DNA of 64,000 nucleotides from Microvirga sp052115485 (lineage in GTDB: Bacteria > Pseudomonadota > Alphaproteobacteria > Rhizobiales > Beijerinckiaceae), in contig NZ_JBFRGU010000006.1 in NCBI RefSeq assembly GCF_052115485.1, forward strand, positions 310,001 through 374,000, written 5' to 3'. The notes beneath the pieces are model-generated. The model worked only from the letters and a program-made list of their open reading frames with translations. It did no database searches and was not told the DNA's origin. The position numbers and the translations under genes were made by a program. Of the stretch, positions 15,186 to 23,606 are shown piece by piece; within the stretch, counting starts at the first letter, position 1; every line of letters starts with the position of its first letter.

Positions 15186-16610
15186 TCATTCGCTCAACAC
15201 CCACGTATCCTTCGTGCCGCCGCCCTGGCTCGAATTGACGACAAGCGAGCCGGGGGTGAGCGCCACTCGCGTCAACCCGCCGGGCACCAGCCGCACGCGG
15301 TCGCTACCGGTGAGCACGAACGGCCGCAGATCCACATGGCGCGGCGCGAGGCCGCTCTGCGTGAAGACCGGGCTCGTAGAGAGCGCCAATGTGGGCTGCG
15401 CGATGTAGTTGTCGGGCCGCGCCAGAACGCGGGCACGAAACTGCTCGCACGCTTCCTTCGTCGCATGCGGACCGACGAGCATGCCGTAGCCGCCCGATCC
15501 GTTGACCTCCTTCACCACCAGTTCGTGCAGGTTGTCGAGCACGTAGGACAGGGCCTCAGGCTCACGGCAGCGCCAGGTAGGAACGTTCTTCAGGATCGGC
15601 TCTTCGCCCGTATAGAAACGCACGATATCGGGCACGTAGCTGTAAAGCGCCTTGTCGTCGGCGACGCCCGTTCCCGGCGCATTGGCAATGGTGACGTTGC
15701 CCGCGCGATAGGCTGCGATCAATCCCGGAACGCCGAGCGCCGAATCGGGACGAAACACCAGTGGATCGAGGTACTCGTCGTCGATGCGGCTGTAGATCAC
15801 ATCGACCCGCTTGGGTCCCTCGGTGGTGCGCATGTAGACGATCTCGTCGCGCACGAAGAGATCGCGCCCCTCGACGAGTTCGACGCCCATCCGGTCGGCC
15901 AGAAAGCTGTGTTCGTAATAGGCGCTGTTGAAGGAGCCGGGTGTGAGCAGCACCACCGTCGGTGTGCGCGCATCGCTTCTCCCAGCTACGGACTTCAAGG
16001 TCGCAAGCAGATCATTGGCGTAGTTCTCGATGGGCAGGATGCGCTGCATCGCCATCAGTTCCGGGAATAGGCGCTGCATCACCTCCCGGTTCTCAAGCAT
16101 GTAGGAGACGCCGGAAGGGGTGCGCAGGTTGTCTTCGAGAACGTAGAAATCCTCATCGTCCACGCGCACGATATCGACGCCTGCCACTTGCACATAGATG
16201 CCGCCGCGCAAGTTCAGTCCGTGCATCTGCGGCCGGTAATAGGGGTTCTGATAGACGAGTTCAGACGGCACGATTCCGGCCCGCAGAATTTCGCGCGGAC
16301 CATAGATGTCCTTCAGGAACTGGTTCAGCGCCGAGACACGTTGCTCGAGGCCTTTTGAAAGCTTCGCCCATTCGCGTGCGGAGATGATGCGCGGGATGAT
16401 GTCGAACGGGATCAACCGCTCTTCCGCTTCGGCATTGCCATAAACCGCGAACGTGATGCCGACCTTACGGAAGAGGAGCTCGGCTTCCCCGCTGCGGCGT
16501 TCGAGAAGACCGGGGGGTACGGTGTCGAGCCAATCCCGAAGCACCTTGTAGGCGGCACGGCCTTCGCCGGCGCTGCCGTTCATTTCGTCGAAAATCGCCC
16601 TTGCCGCCAC
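15186..16610 (-). CDS. Circularly permuted type 2 ATP-grasp protein
   Basis: 474 residues. Family markers include 'FDEMNGSAGEGRAAYKVLRDWL' at the start, 'GITFAVYG', 'RGGIYVQVAGVDIVRVDDEDFYVLEDNLRTPSGVSYMLENR', and near the end 'LHELVVKEVNGSGGYGMLVGPHA', which holds the ATP-binding Lys and Gly-rich loop, plus 'PRHVDLRPFVLTG'. The family is predicted to ligate a peptide or amino acid through an acyl-phosphate; no substrate is established. It is the first gene of the Anbu unit, with the GATCATGC repeat just upstream. Met10 is an alternative start. Confidence 0.93.
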   Translation of the reverse strand: MAARAIFDEMNGSAGEGRAAYKVLRDWLDTVPPGLLERRSGEAELLFRKVGITFAVYGNAEAEERLIPFDIIPRIISAREWAKLSKGLEQRVSALNQFLKDIYGPREILRAGIVPSELVYQNPYYRPQMHGLNLRGGIYVQVAGVDIVRVDDEDFYVLEDNLRTPSGVSYMLENREVMQRLFPELMAMQRILPIENYANDLLATLKSVAGRSDARTPTVVLLTPGSFNSAYYEHSFLADRMGVELVEGRDLFVRDEIVYMRTTEGPKRVDVIYSRIDDEYLDPLVFRPDSALGVPGLIAAYRAGNVTIANAPGTGVADDKALYSYVPDIVRFYTGEEPILKNVPTWRCREPEALSYVLDNLHELVVKEVNGSGGYGMLVGPHATKEACEQFRARVLARPDNYIAQPTLALSTSPVFTQSGLAPRHVDLRPFVLTGSDRVRLVPGGLTRVALTPGSLVVNSSQGGGTKDTWVLSE

Positions 16611-16761
16611 GACCTGTCAGCCGCCTCCAAAATGGGCAATCGCTTGCCGCTCGATGCCCGGAACGCACATCGAAGAAGCTTAGGTTCGCCGATTGTGTGC
16701 CAGCAAGCAAGCGACGCGTTCGAAACGGGCATCGTGCCGGCGAGAAAAGCGCCAATTGCCC

Positions 16762-16863
16762 AGAGCTTGATCAAGTCTCTTTGAAACATGATCAAGCTCT
16801 GGGTTCCTTATTTTCGCATGATCCGAGCGAACAACCGGTTTTCACTTGTTCTGATCATGCTCT
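16762..16863. repeat. GATCATGC-family repeat, two-hairpin copy
   Basis: Hairpin 1 has perfect 12-bp arms AGAGCTTGATCA (16762-16773) and TGATCAAGCTCT (16789-16800). Hairpin 2 has GCATGATC (16816-16823) and GATCATGC (16853-16860) around an ACAACCGGTT core. Order and spacer words (CTCTTTGAAA, GCGAACAACCGGTT, ACTTGTTCT) match the copy at 21131-21230. It lies between the phytase-like gene's stop and the ATP-grasp start. Confidence 0.88.
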
Positions 16864-16868
16864 ATGCG

Positions 16869-17924
16869 TCAGGCAGATCGGCGGGCATTCGTGTCGAGGG
16901 TGAACTCGAGCAGCAGGGTGCGCTGAAAGCGGCTGAAATTGTTGTCCGAGATCAGGGTCAGGACAGTCTCGCCCGCGTCTTGATGAATCGCGAGCCCTTC
17001 CATGTTGTCGATCTGGTGGGAGGATTCGCTCTCGAAGAGCACCTCACCATCCGCAACGGCATGCGGCCGAATCGCAGCGGCCTTCACGCGGCGCAGACGA
17101 ATGCCGAAGCCCTCCAGAATCGAAACCTTGCGTTCGAGCAGCAACATATCGCCATCGGGCAGAAAGTTCAGGTCGCTGATCGAATAGCCATGAGAGCGCG
17201 CGACCTTGAAGAGGCCGCGCTGGGGGCCGGTGAGAATGAAGCCGTCGGTTGGCGTATCGTCACCCGCATGCGAGCGCTCCGCAACGGCAACGACGGCGCC
17301 CGCCAGAGGGGAACGCGCAGGTGCTACGCCAAGAGCTTCAAGACCGCTGTTGTTCGGCAGATCTTCGATGATCTTGCGAAGCTCTCCCGGCAGGGCGAGA
17401 AGTTTTCCACGCGCCCTCGCGCCGTGTGCCGCCAAGTCGAAGCGCATCACGGAATGCTTGCGCTCGATACCCACATAGGCCACGCCGTCGACAATCGCGA
17501 GGCTCTCGGTGTCATAGTAGCGCGTCCGCGCCAACGGCGTTCCCCGCTCGTCGAGCAGTGGCGCGAGCGAAGCCTCAGTGAGACCCGTGAGCCTACCCTC
17601 ATGCATCTCGACCCGCGCGCTCATCCATTGCGCGTTGTCGGCAACGGAAACGATCCGCCGACCATCAGCGGAGCGCCAGAGGCCGGAAAAGCCACCGAAA
17701 TTGGGATCGGCCGATCGCAGATCGAGACCGGAGCGGAAGGTGAGCGCACCGAAACGCGCGCGAGCCCGATCGGTGACCGAGAGATGGTCGATTCGCGTCG
17801 CATCGATCGAGATGGGCGTGATGCCATTAGCGGGCTTGGGGCGCGCGAGCGTCTTGTTGGCGAAGGTCGCCGTGGCAACGGCGCTTGCGCCGCCGATCAA
17901 AAAATTACGCCGTGAGAGTTTCAT
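16869..17924 (-). CDS. Tat-exported phytase/esterase-like beta-propeller protein
   Basis: 351 residues. The N-terminus 'MKLSRRNFLIGGASAVATATFA' has the twin-arginine pattern RRNFL followed by a hydrophobic stretch, so folded export to the periplasm is expected. The rest matches the 'esterase-like activity of phytase' family: 'FGGFSGLWRSADGRRIVSVADNAQWMSARVEM', 'YYDTESLAIVDGVAYVGIERKHSVMRF', 'NMEGLAIHQD...TVLTLISDNNFSRFQRTLLLEF'. These repeats fit a calcium-binding beta-propeller. Substrate is unknown. It follows cobT with a 36-nt gap on the same strand. Confidence 0.85.
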   Translation of the reverse strand: MKLSRRNFLIGGASAVATATFANKTLARPKPANGITPISIDATRIDHLSVTDRARARFGALTFRSGLDLRSADPNFGGFSGLWRSADGRRIVSVADNAQWMSARVEMHEGRLTGLTEASLAPLLDERGTPLARTRYYDTESLAIVDGVAYVGIERKHSVMRFDLAAHGARARGKLLALPGELRKIIEDLPNNSGLEALGVAPARSPLAGAVVAVAERSHAGDDTPTDGFILTGPQRGLFKVARSHGYSISDLNFLPDGDMLLLERKVSILEGFGIRLRRVKAAAIRPHAVADGEVLFESESSHQIDNMEGLAIHQDAGETVLTLISDNNFSRFQRTLLLEFTLDTNARRSA

Positions 17925-17960
17925 GGGCGTATCCCGAGCGGTCGCTCACGAAACCGTACC

Positions 17961-19856
17961 TCAGGAATGCAGCCGGCGACGCGGCGCGCGTGTCATGGCA
18001 GGCGGCGTCTCCTCGAAGAGTTCCGCGAGCTTTTCCGTCATCACGCCGCCGAGCTCCTCCGCATCGACGATAGTCACGGCACGACGATAATAACGCGTCA
18101 CGTCGTGCCCGATGCCGATGGCGATGAGTTCGACGGGCGAGCGCGTCTCGATCTCTTCGATGATGTAGCGCAGGTGTCGTTCCAGATAATTGCCCGGATT
18201 GACCGACAGCGTCGAATCGTCGACCGGCGCACCATCCGAAATCACCATCAGAATACGCCGCTGCTCGGGCCGCCCGAGCAGGCGCTTATGCGCCCAGTCG
18301 AGAGCCTCGCCGTCGATGTTCTCCTTCAACAACCCCTCGCGCATCATCAGCCCGAGATTCTTGCGCGCGCGCCGCCAGGGCGCGTCCGCCGACTTGTAGA
18401 TGATATGGCGCAGGTCGTTGAGACGACCGGGATTGGCGGGCTTGCCGCTTTGCAGCCATTGCTCGCGCGATTGTCCGCCCTTCCAGGCGCGGGTGGTGAA
18501 CCCCAAAATTTCGACCTTCACGCCGCAGCGCTCCAGCGTGCGCGCGAGAATATCGGCGCAGGTCGCCGCCACCGTGATCGGGCGGCCGCGCATGGAACCG
18601 GAATTGTCGATGAGCAGGGACACCACCGTGTCGCGGAAGTTCGTATCCTGCTCATGTTTGAACGAGAGCGGCTGGAACGGATCCATGATGATGCGCGGCA
18701 GACGCACCGGATCGAGCATGCCCTCTTCCAGATCGAATTCCCAGGCGCGGTTCTGCTGCGCGAGCAGACGCCGCTGCAGACGATTGGCGAGACGCCCCAC
18801 CACGCCCTGCAAATTGGCGAGCTGCTTGTCGAGATAGGCGCGAAGCCGCGTCAGCTCATCGGAATCGCAGAGATCTTCCGCGTGCGTGACTTCGTCGAAC
18901 TTATGCGTGAACGCCTTGTAGTCCGGACCGCGCGGCTCGTTCGCGCGCGACGACGGCGGACGCCAGGCTTCACCGGCATCTTCCGCATCGGCCTCGTCCA
19001 TCTCGTCCGGCCATTCATCGGAGGAGCCTTCCGAATCCTCCTGTGCGCCGTCCTCGACGTCGTCGGTCGAATCCTCGCTCACTTCGACTTCGGCGCGGTC
19101 GCCTTGGGCCTGCTGTTCGCTCTCGCCCTCGCCTTCCTGTTGTTCCTGCTCGGAATCGTTTTCCTCGTCGTTCTCGTCCTCATCGGATTCGGCGGAGGAT
19201 TCTTCGCCCATATCGAGGGAGGAGAGCAGATCGCGCACGCCGCGCGCAAAATCGCGCTGGTTTTCGATGCGCTTGAGCAAGCCGTCGAGATCCGCACCCG
19301 CGCGATCTTCGATGAAATCGCGCCACAGATCGACGATCTTGGTCGCGGCCGCTGGGGCTTTCTCACCGGTCAGGCGCTCACGCACCATCAGGGCAACGGC
19401 GTCTTCCAAAGGCGCATCGGTCCGGTCTGTGATCTCTTCGTACTTCGTACCGCGATGATAGCGGTCTTCCAGCATCGCGGTGATGTTGGAGGCGACGCCC
19501 TTCATGCGGCGCGAGCCGATGGATTCGACACGCGCCTGCTCGACTGCATCGAACACCGCGCGAGCCGCCTGGCCTTCCGGCGCGAGGCGGCGATGCAAGG
19601 TCGCGTCGTGGCAGGCAAGACGCAAAGCCATCGAGTCGGCCTGCCCGCGCAGGATCGCCACGTCCTGCGACGACAGCTTACGCGGCGGCTCAGGCAACCG
19701 CGCCTTGTCGCCCATGAGCGCCGGTCGGTCGGAGGCGAAAGTGACCTCGAGATCCTGCTTGCGGGCAATCGCCTTCATGCAGCCGGCAATGGAGCGCTTC
19801 AGCGGCTCCGCCGGCGCTTCCTTCTTCTCACCCGGCTTACGGTTCGAGATGGACAT
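17961..19856 (-). CDS. cobT: Aerobic cobaltochelatase subunit CobT
   Basis: 631 residues. The N-terminal part contains 'GCMKAIARKQDLEVTFASDRPALMGDKARLPEPP', as in known CobT. A long acidic linker (about 215-295, runs of Glu/Asp/Ser) precedes the C-terminal von Willebrand A domain, whose MIDAS motif DNSGSM is near 418. CobT and CobS form the ATP-driven chaperone rings that act with CobN to insert Co2+ into hydrogenobyrinic acid a,c-diamide. CobN is not in this window. The long frame on the opposite strand here is a coding shadow. Confidence 0.96.
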   Translation of the reverse strand: MSISNRKPGEKKEAPAEPLKRSIAGCMKAIARKQDLEVTFASDRPALMGDKARLPEPPRKLSSQDVAILRGQADSMALRLACHDATLHRRLAPEGQAARAVFDAVEQARVESIGSRRMKGVASNITAMLEDRYHRGTKYEEITDRTDAPLEDAVALMVRERLTGEKAPAAATKIVDLWRDFIEDRAGADLDGLLKRIENQRDFARGVRDLLSSLDMGEESSAESDEDENDEENDSEQEQQEGEGESEQQAQGDRAEVEVSEDSTDDVEDGAQEDSEGSSDEWPDEMDEADAEDAGEAWRPPSSRANEPRGPDYKAFTHKFDEVTHAEDLCDSDELTRLRAYLDKQLANLQGVVGRLANRLQRRLLAQQNRAWEFDLEEGMLDPVRLPRIIMDPFQPLSFKHEQDTNFRDTVVSLLIDNSGSMRGRPITVAATCADILARTLERCGVKVEILGFTTRAWKGGQSREQWLQSGKPANPGRLNDLRHIIYKSADAPWRRARKNLGLMMREGLLKENIDGEALDWAHKRLLGRPEQRRILMVISDGAPVDDSTLSVNPGNYLERHLRYIIEEIETRSPVELIAIGIGHDVTRYYRRAVTIVDAEELGGVMTEKLAELFEETPPAMTRAPRRRLHS

Positions 19857-19868
19857 TCAGCCTCCTCT

Positions 19869-19971
19869 GTCATCCCGGCAAAGGTCGGGATCCATAACCT
19901 CCGACGGAGCCTTGCAAAGCACCGTCGGCGTCTATGGGTTCCGGGCTCGGCTGTGCCGCCCCGGAATGACG
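19869..19971. repeat. GTCATGCCCGGG-family palindromic repeat (cobS/cobT gap)
   Basis: Outer inverted arms GTCATCCCGG and CCGGAATGAC enclose the words ATCCATAACC and CTATGGGTTCCGGG and an inner stem CCGACGG/CCGTCGG. It fills nearly the whole gap between cobS and cobT and ends 1 nt before the cobS stop codon. Confidence 0.85.
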
Positions 19972-19972
19972 A

Positions 19973-20962
19973 TTACGACAACGCGATATTCACGGCGCTC
20001 TCCGGCAGATCCTTGCCGAAGCAGCGCTGATAGAACTCGGCGACGAGCGCGCGTTCCAGTTCGTCGCACTTGTTGAGGAAGGTGACGCGGAAAGAGAAGC
20101 CCGTATCGCCGAAGATTTCAGCGTTTTCAGCCCAGGTGATCACCGTACGCGGGCTCATGACGGTGGAGAGATCGCCGTTCATGAAAGCACTGCGGGTGAG
20201 ATCCGCCACGCGCACCATCTTGTTGACGATGTCGCGGCCCTTCTCGTCTTCCTGATAGTGCTTTGCCTTGGAGAGAACGATGTCCACTTCCTTGTCGTGC
20301 GGCAAGTAGTTGAGAGTCGTGACGATGGACCAGCGGTCCATCTGGCCCTGGTTGATCTGCTGCGTGCCGTGATAGAGGCCGGACGTATCGCCGAGACCCA
20401 CCGTGTTCGCGGTGGCGAACAGACGGAAGGCCGGATGCGGCTTGATCACGCGCTTCTGGTCGAGAAGCGTCAGCTTGCCGGATTGCTCCAGCACACGCTG
20501 AATCACGAACATCACGTCCGGGCGGCCTGCATCGTATTCGTCGAACACGAGCGCCACATTGTTCTGAAGCGCCCAAGGAAGAATGCCGTCCTGGAAGGCG
20601 GTGATCTGCTTGCCTTCCTGGAGCACGATGGCGTCTTTGCCGACGAGATCGATACGCGAGACGTGACTGTCGAGGTTGACGCGCACGCACGGCCAGTTGA
20701 GGCGCGCGGCGACCTGTTCGATGTGGGTCGATTTACCCGTGCCGTGATAGCCGGTGATCATCACGCGGCGGTTGCGCGCGAAGCCCGCCAGAATCGCGAG
20801 GGTCGTCTCGCGGTCGAAGAGATAATCCGGGTCGAGATCCGGCACGTGCTCGTCCGTCTGCGAGAAGGCGGGCACCTCCAGATCCGAGTCGATGCCGAAG
20901 ACCTGTCGCACGGACACTTTCATGTCCGGGAGAAGGGTCGATGTCTCGGTTGATGCCTGCAT
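19973..20962 (-). CDS. cobS: Aerobic cobaltochelatase subunit CobS
   Basis: 329 residues from ATG 20962, preceded by GAGAGG; a TTG at 20980 would add six residues. This is a MoxR-class AAA+ ATPase: Walker A GYHGTGKST, Walker B 'ALVFDEYDAGRPDV', sensor 'FRLFATANTVGLGD' and the helix-2 region 'DREKEVD'-like segment after 'STVMSPRTVITWAENAEIFG'. It builds the hexameric ring that works with CobT and CobN in cobalt insertion for vitamin B12. It is the promoter-proximal gene of cobS-cobT. Confidence 0.97.
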   Translation of the reverse strand: MQASTETSTLLPDMKVSVRQVFGIDSDLEVPAFSQTDEHVPDLDPDYLFDRETTLAILAGFARNRRVMITGYHGTGKSTHIEQVAARLNWPCVRVNLDSHVSRIDLVGKDAIVLQEGKQITAFQDGILPWALQNNVALVFDEYDAGRPDVMFVIQRVLEQSGKLTLLDQKRVIKPHPAFRLFATANTVGLGDTSGLYHGTQQINQGQMDRWSIVTTLNYLPHDKEVDIVLSKAKHYQEDEKGRDIVNKMVRVADLTRSAFMNGDLSTVMSPRTVITWAENAEIFGDTGFSFRVTFLNKCDELERALVAEFYQRCFGKDLPESAVNIALS

Positions 20963-21130
20963 AGGGACCTCTCGGTTCAAATCACGGTCAAAACTTGCGC
21001 TTCAGGTGTCTTAACAACCAAGCCGGTCAGGCGCAAATTCCTTCGGGTGGAAATTTTGCCGGCTCTATAGTTGGGATGATGAGCCGCGCAAGCGTTCAGC
21101 TCCTCCTCCCAACGTTTTTCAGATCGGTCC

Positions 21131-21230
21131 TACAACTTGATCATGTCTCTTTGAAACATGATCAAGTTGTATTCTTTGGATTCGCATGATCCGGGCGAAC
21201 AACCGGTTCCACTTGTTCTGATCATGCTCT
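21131..21230. repeat. GATCATGC-family repeat, two-hairpin copy
   Basis: Hairpin 1 has perfect 16-bp arms TACAACTTGATCATGT (21131-21146) and ACATGATCAAGTTGTA (21156-21171) with a 9-nt loop. Hairpin 2 has GCATGATC (21184-21191) and GATCATGC (21220-21227). The repeat's end supplies part of the stop codon of the J-domain gene. Confidence 0.9.
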
Positions 21231-21852
21231 AGCACAACCCCGCGCTCTTCAGGGTATCGTGCGCCTTGATGATGTCGCGTAGCCGCTCCTCGAAAGAGCG
21301 GTCGCCGCCATTGGCGTCCGGGTGGAACTGTTTCACCAGCGCCTTGTATTGCGCCTTGATCGCCGGCCCGTCCGCATTTTCGTCGAGACCGAGCACGTCG
21401 AGGGCTCGTTTAGCCGCCCCCGTATAGCGGGGTTTCCTCGGCTCGGCAGGCGCCGCCCGGCTTCGACGGGTCTGCGTAAAGTCCTTGCCCCGCAAGATCC
21501 CCAGAGGATCGGAATAGGCCCAATCGCGGATCGTAGCACTCTCGGCACCAGATCCGGCGGAGTTGACGCCCATCGCTTGCGTCGGGCGATGCCCCGTCAG
21601 CGCATCCTTCTGGTAAGCCGCGAGAGCCGAATCGGACATGCCGTCAAAGTAGTTGTACGAAGCGTTGTAGGCGCGCACATGTTCGAGGCAAAAGCGCCAA
21701 TACTGCCCTTCCCGATTGCGCCCTTTCGGCGCGCGATGCTCGCCCAGAGCCGCGCAGCCCGGATGTTCGCAACCCGGCCCCTCGGTCTCGCGAGGCTCGT
21801 CTGCGGCAGGTTTGATGCGGATGCGATCGAAAAAGGGCGAATTGAGATCCAT
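21229..21852 (-). CDS. J-domain co-chaperone with N-terminal Cys/His motif
   Basis: 207 residues. The J domain is at the C-terminus (about 148-205): 'ALDVLGLDENADGPAIKAQYKALVKQFHPDANGGD', including the HPD tripeptide that stimulates DnaK. The N-terminal half has C28-x4-C33-x21-C55-x2-H58 around 'QYWRFCLEHVRAYNASYNYF', which could bind zinc. No Gly/Phe linker or DnaJ-type zinc centre exists, so this is a class III J-protein. The stop codon TAG falls within the flanking repeat, so the last residues may have been altered by repeat insertion. Confidence 0.88.
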   Translation of the reverse strand: MDLNSPFFDRIRIKPAADEPRETEGPGCEHPGCAALGEHRAPKGRNREGQYWRFCLEHVRAYNASYNYFDGMSDSALAAYQKDALTGHRPTQAMGVNSAGSGAESATIRDWAYSDPLGILRGKDFTQTRRSRAAPAEPRKPRYTGAAKRALDVLGLDENADGPAIKAQYKALVKQFHPDANGGDRSFEERLRDIIKAHDTLKSAGLC

Positions 21853-21942
21853 GATACAACGATTATGAATGGGCTTGAAACCGGAGCCAAGACCCCGGCA
21901 CTTTTCGCCGCAGACACGTTAAAGAGGCATACGAAGTCCGAC

Positions 21943-22209
21943 ATGACCCTGACAACCTGGATCACGCGAACCTTGCAGGACCGACTGCAGCCGACCGAAC
22001 TCACCGTAACCGACGAGTCGCATAAACACCATGGACATGCAGGGTGGCGAGAAGGCGGCGAAACTCATTTCCGCCTTCATATCGTATCGGAGGCCTTTGC
22101 AGGCAAGGGGCGCGTGGAGCGGCACCGCCTTGTGAACGAGGTGCTGAAAGAGGCGTTCGACCGTGGTCTTCACGCCCTCGCCATTCAGGCGAAGGCGCCG
22201 GGAGAATAG
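21943..22209 (+). CDS. BolA family protein
   Basis: 88 residues from ATG 21943; the frame continues upstream but the family begins here (TWITRTLQDRLQPTELTVTDESHKHHGH). The conserved 'FRLHIVSEAFAGKGRVERHRLVNEVLKEAFDRGLHALAIQAKAP' is present, including the His that pairs with monothiol glutaredoxins to bind a [2Fe-2S] cluster. BolA proteins act in iron-sulfur trafficking and cell-shape or stress control. The gene is divergent from the J-domain gene and convergent with the thiolase, 9 nt away. An AAAGAGG lies somewhat far (14 nt) from the ATG. Confidence 0.93.
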   Translation: MTLTTWITRTLQDRLQPTELTVTDESHKHHGHAGWREGGETHFRLHIVSEAFAGKGRVERHRLVNEVLKEAFDRGLHALAIQAKAPGE

Positions 22210-22218
22210 CGAACCGGG

Positions 22219-23385
22219 CTATTTGATTCGTTCAAGCACGCTCACGTAGTTGGCGACAGCCGCGCCGCCCATGTTGAAAATGCCGCCGAGCACCGGGTTC
22301 CTGACCTGGATTCCCCCAGCCTCGCCGCAGAGTTGCATCGCGGAGAGCACGTGCATGGAGACACCGGTGGCGCCAATGGGATGTCCCTTGGCCTTGAGAC
22401 CTCCAGACGGATTCACGGGCAATTTTCCGTCACGATTGGTCCAGCCTTCCTTGACCGCGATTGCGCCCTCACCCGGTGCCGTGAGGCCCATCGCCTCGTA
22501 TTCGATGAGCTCGGCGATGGTGAAGCAATCGTGGGTCTCCACGAAGGAGAGATCGGTAAGCTGGATGCCCGCCTGATCAAGCGCCCGCCGCCACGCTTCT
22601 CCGCAGCCTTCGAACTGCACGATGTCACGCTTCGACATGGGCAGAAAATCCTGCGCATGAGCGGTTGCGCGAAACGCGACCGCCCGCTTCATGCGAAGCG
22701 CCGTCTCCGTATCGGCGATCACGAGAGCCGCCGCGCCGTCGGAGACGAGCGAGCAATCGGTGCGTTTCAACGGTCCCGCAACGAACGGGTTCTTGTCGCT
22801 CTCCGTGCGGCAGAACTCGTAGCCGAGATCCTTGCGCATCTGCGCGTAAGGATTATCGACGCCGTTCTTGTGGTTCTTGGCCGCGATTAGCGCCAGCGCG
22901 TCCGATTGATCGCCGTAACGCTGGAAATAAAGCCCCGCGATCTTGCCGAACACGCCGGCAAAGCCACCCTTCGTCTCGCCGTCTTCCGGCAGATAAGACG
23001 CTTTCAGGAGAATGTTGCCGATCTCCGGGCCGGGCGTCGTCGTCATCTGCTCGACGCCGACCACGAGCACAGTCTTGGCGCGTTTCGCCTCGATGGTCTT
23101 GATCGCCTGATGCACGGCGGCGGAGCCAGTGGCGCAGGCATTCTCCACCCGCGTCGCCGGCTTGAAGCGAAACTTATCGCTCGTCTGGAAAACCAGCGAG
23201 GCCGTAAATTCCTGTGGGGAGAAGCCGCCGTTGAAATGGCCGAGCACGACCTCGTCCACATCCTCCGGCCCGATGCCGGCATGATCGAGTGCTTCCCTGG
23301 TGACCCTCACGATCAGGCTCTCGACCGTTTCCGTGTCATGCTTTCCAAAGGGCGTATGCGCCCAACCGACGATACAAGCCGTCAT
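22219..23385 (-). CDS. Thiolase / acetyl-CoA acetyltransferase family
   Basis: 388 residues from ATG 23385, chosen because GGAGGAAAA precedes it and the family opens 'TACIVGWAHTPFGK'. The acylated cysteine lies in 'ENACATGSAAVHQAI' (SCP2-thiolase-like context), the histidine in 'FVETHDCFTIAELIEYEAMGL', and the C-terminal 'NPSGGLKAKGHPIGATG' supplies the second His. The wording is closer to the SCPx/non-specific lipid-transfer thiolase branch than to PhaA-type biosynthetic thiolases. It probably cleaves or condenses acyl-CoA; the substrate is unknown. No beta-oxidation partners are adjacent. Confidence 0.9.
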   Translation of the reverse strand: MTACIVGWAHTPFGKHDTETVESLIVRVTREALDHAGIGPEDVDEVVLGHFNGGFSPQEFTASLVFQTSDKFRFKPATRVENACATGSAAVHQAIKTIEAKRAKTVLVVGVEQMTTTPGPEIGNILLKASYLPEDGETKGGFAGVFGKIAGLYFQRYGDQSDALALIAAKNHKNGVDNPYAQMRKDLGYEFCRTESDKNPFVAGPLKRTDCSLVSDGAAALVIADTETALRMKRAVAFRATAHAQDFLPMSKRDIVQFEGCGEAWRRALDQAGIQLTDLSFVETHDCFTIAELIEYEAMGLTAPGEGAIAVKEGWTNRDGKLPVNPSGGLKAKGHPIGATGVSMHVLSAMQLCGEAGGIQVRNPVLGGIFNMGGAAVANYVSVLERIK

Positions 23386-23606
23386 CAGCGTTTTTCCTCC
23401 AAGCCGATCATGACTTGGAAGATGGGGTTCTTCGGTGAACGGGGCAAGCAGACGAAGGTCGAGCGCATGGCGGACATTCGGGGGGCTCAACGACAAGCTT
23501 GTCCTGATGGCACGATTCATGATCCATGCGTTTCGTCCAAGATTTCTTAAGACGAATGACCTGCGAGCGGTTGCGTCTCGCGGGATCATCCGCCAAGGGG
23601 GCTTTC

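Noticed and set aside
17967..20030. 687-codon plus-strand frame opposite cobT
   Set aside because: Antisense shadow of cobT; the apparent Leu/Phe-rich 'membrane' stretch is the complement of CobT's Glu-rich linker.
16762..21230. Repeats as a CRISPR array
   Set aside because: Copies are dispersed kilobases apart, palindromic and without regular spacers or cas genes.
23526..23606. N-terminal extension of the LOG protein
   Set aside because: No family similarity, and a good AAGGGGG site precedes the ATG at 23607.
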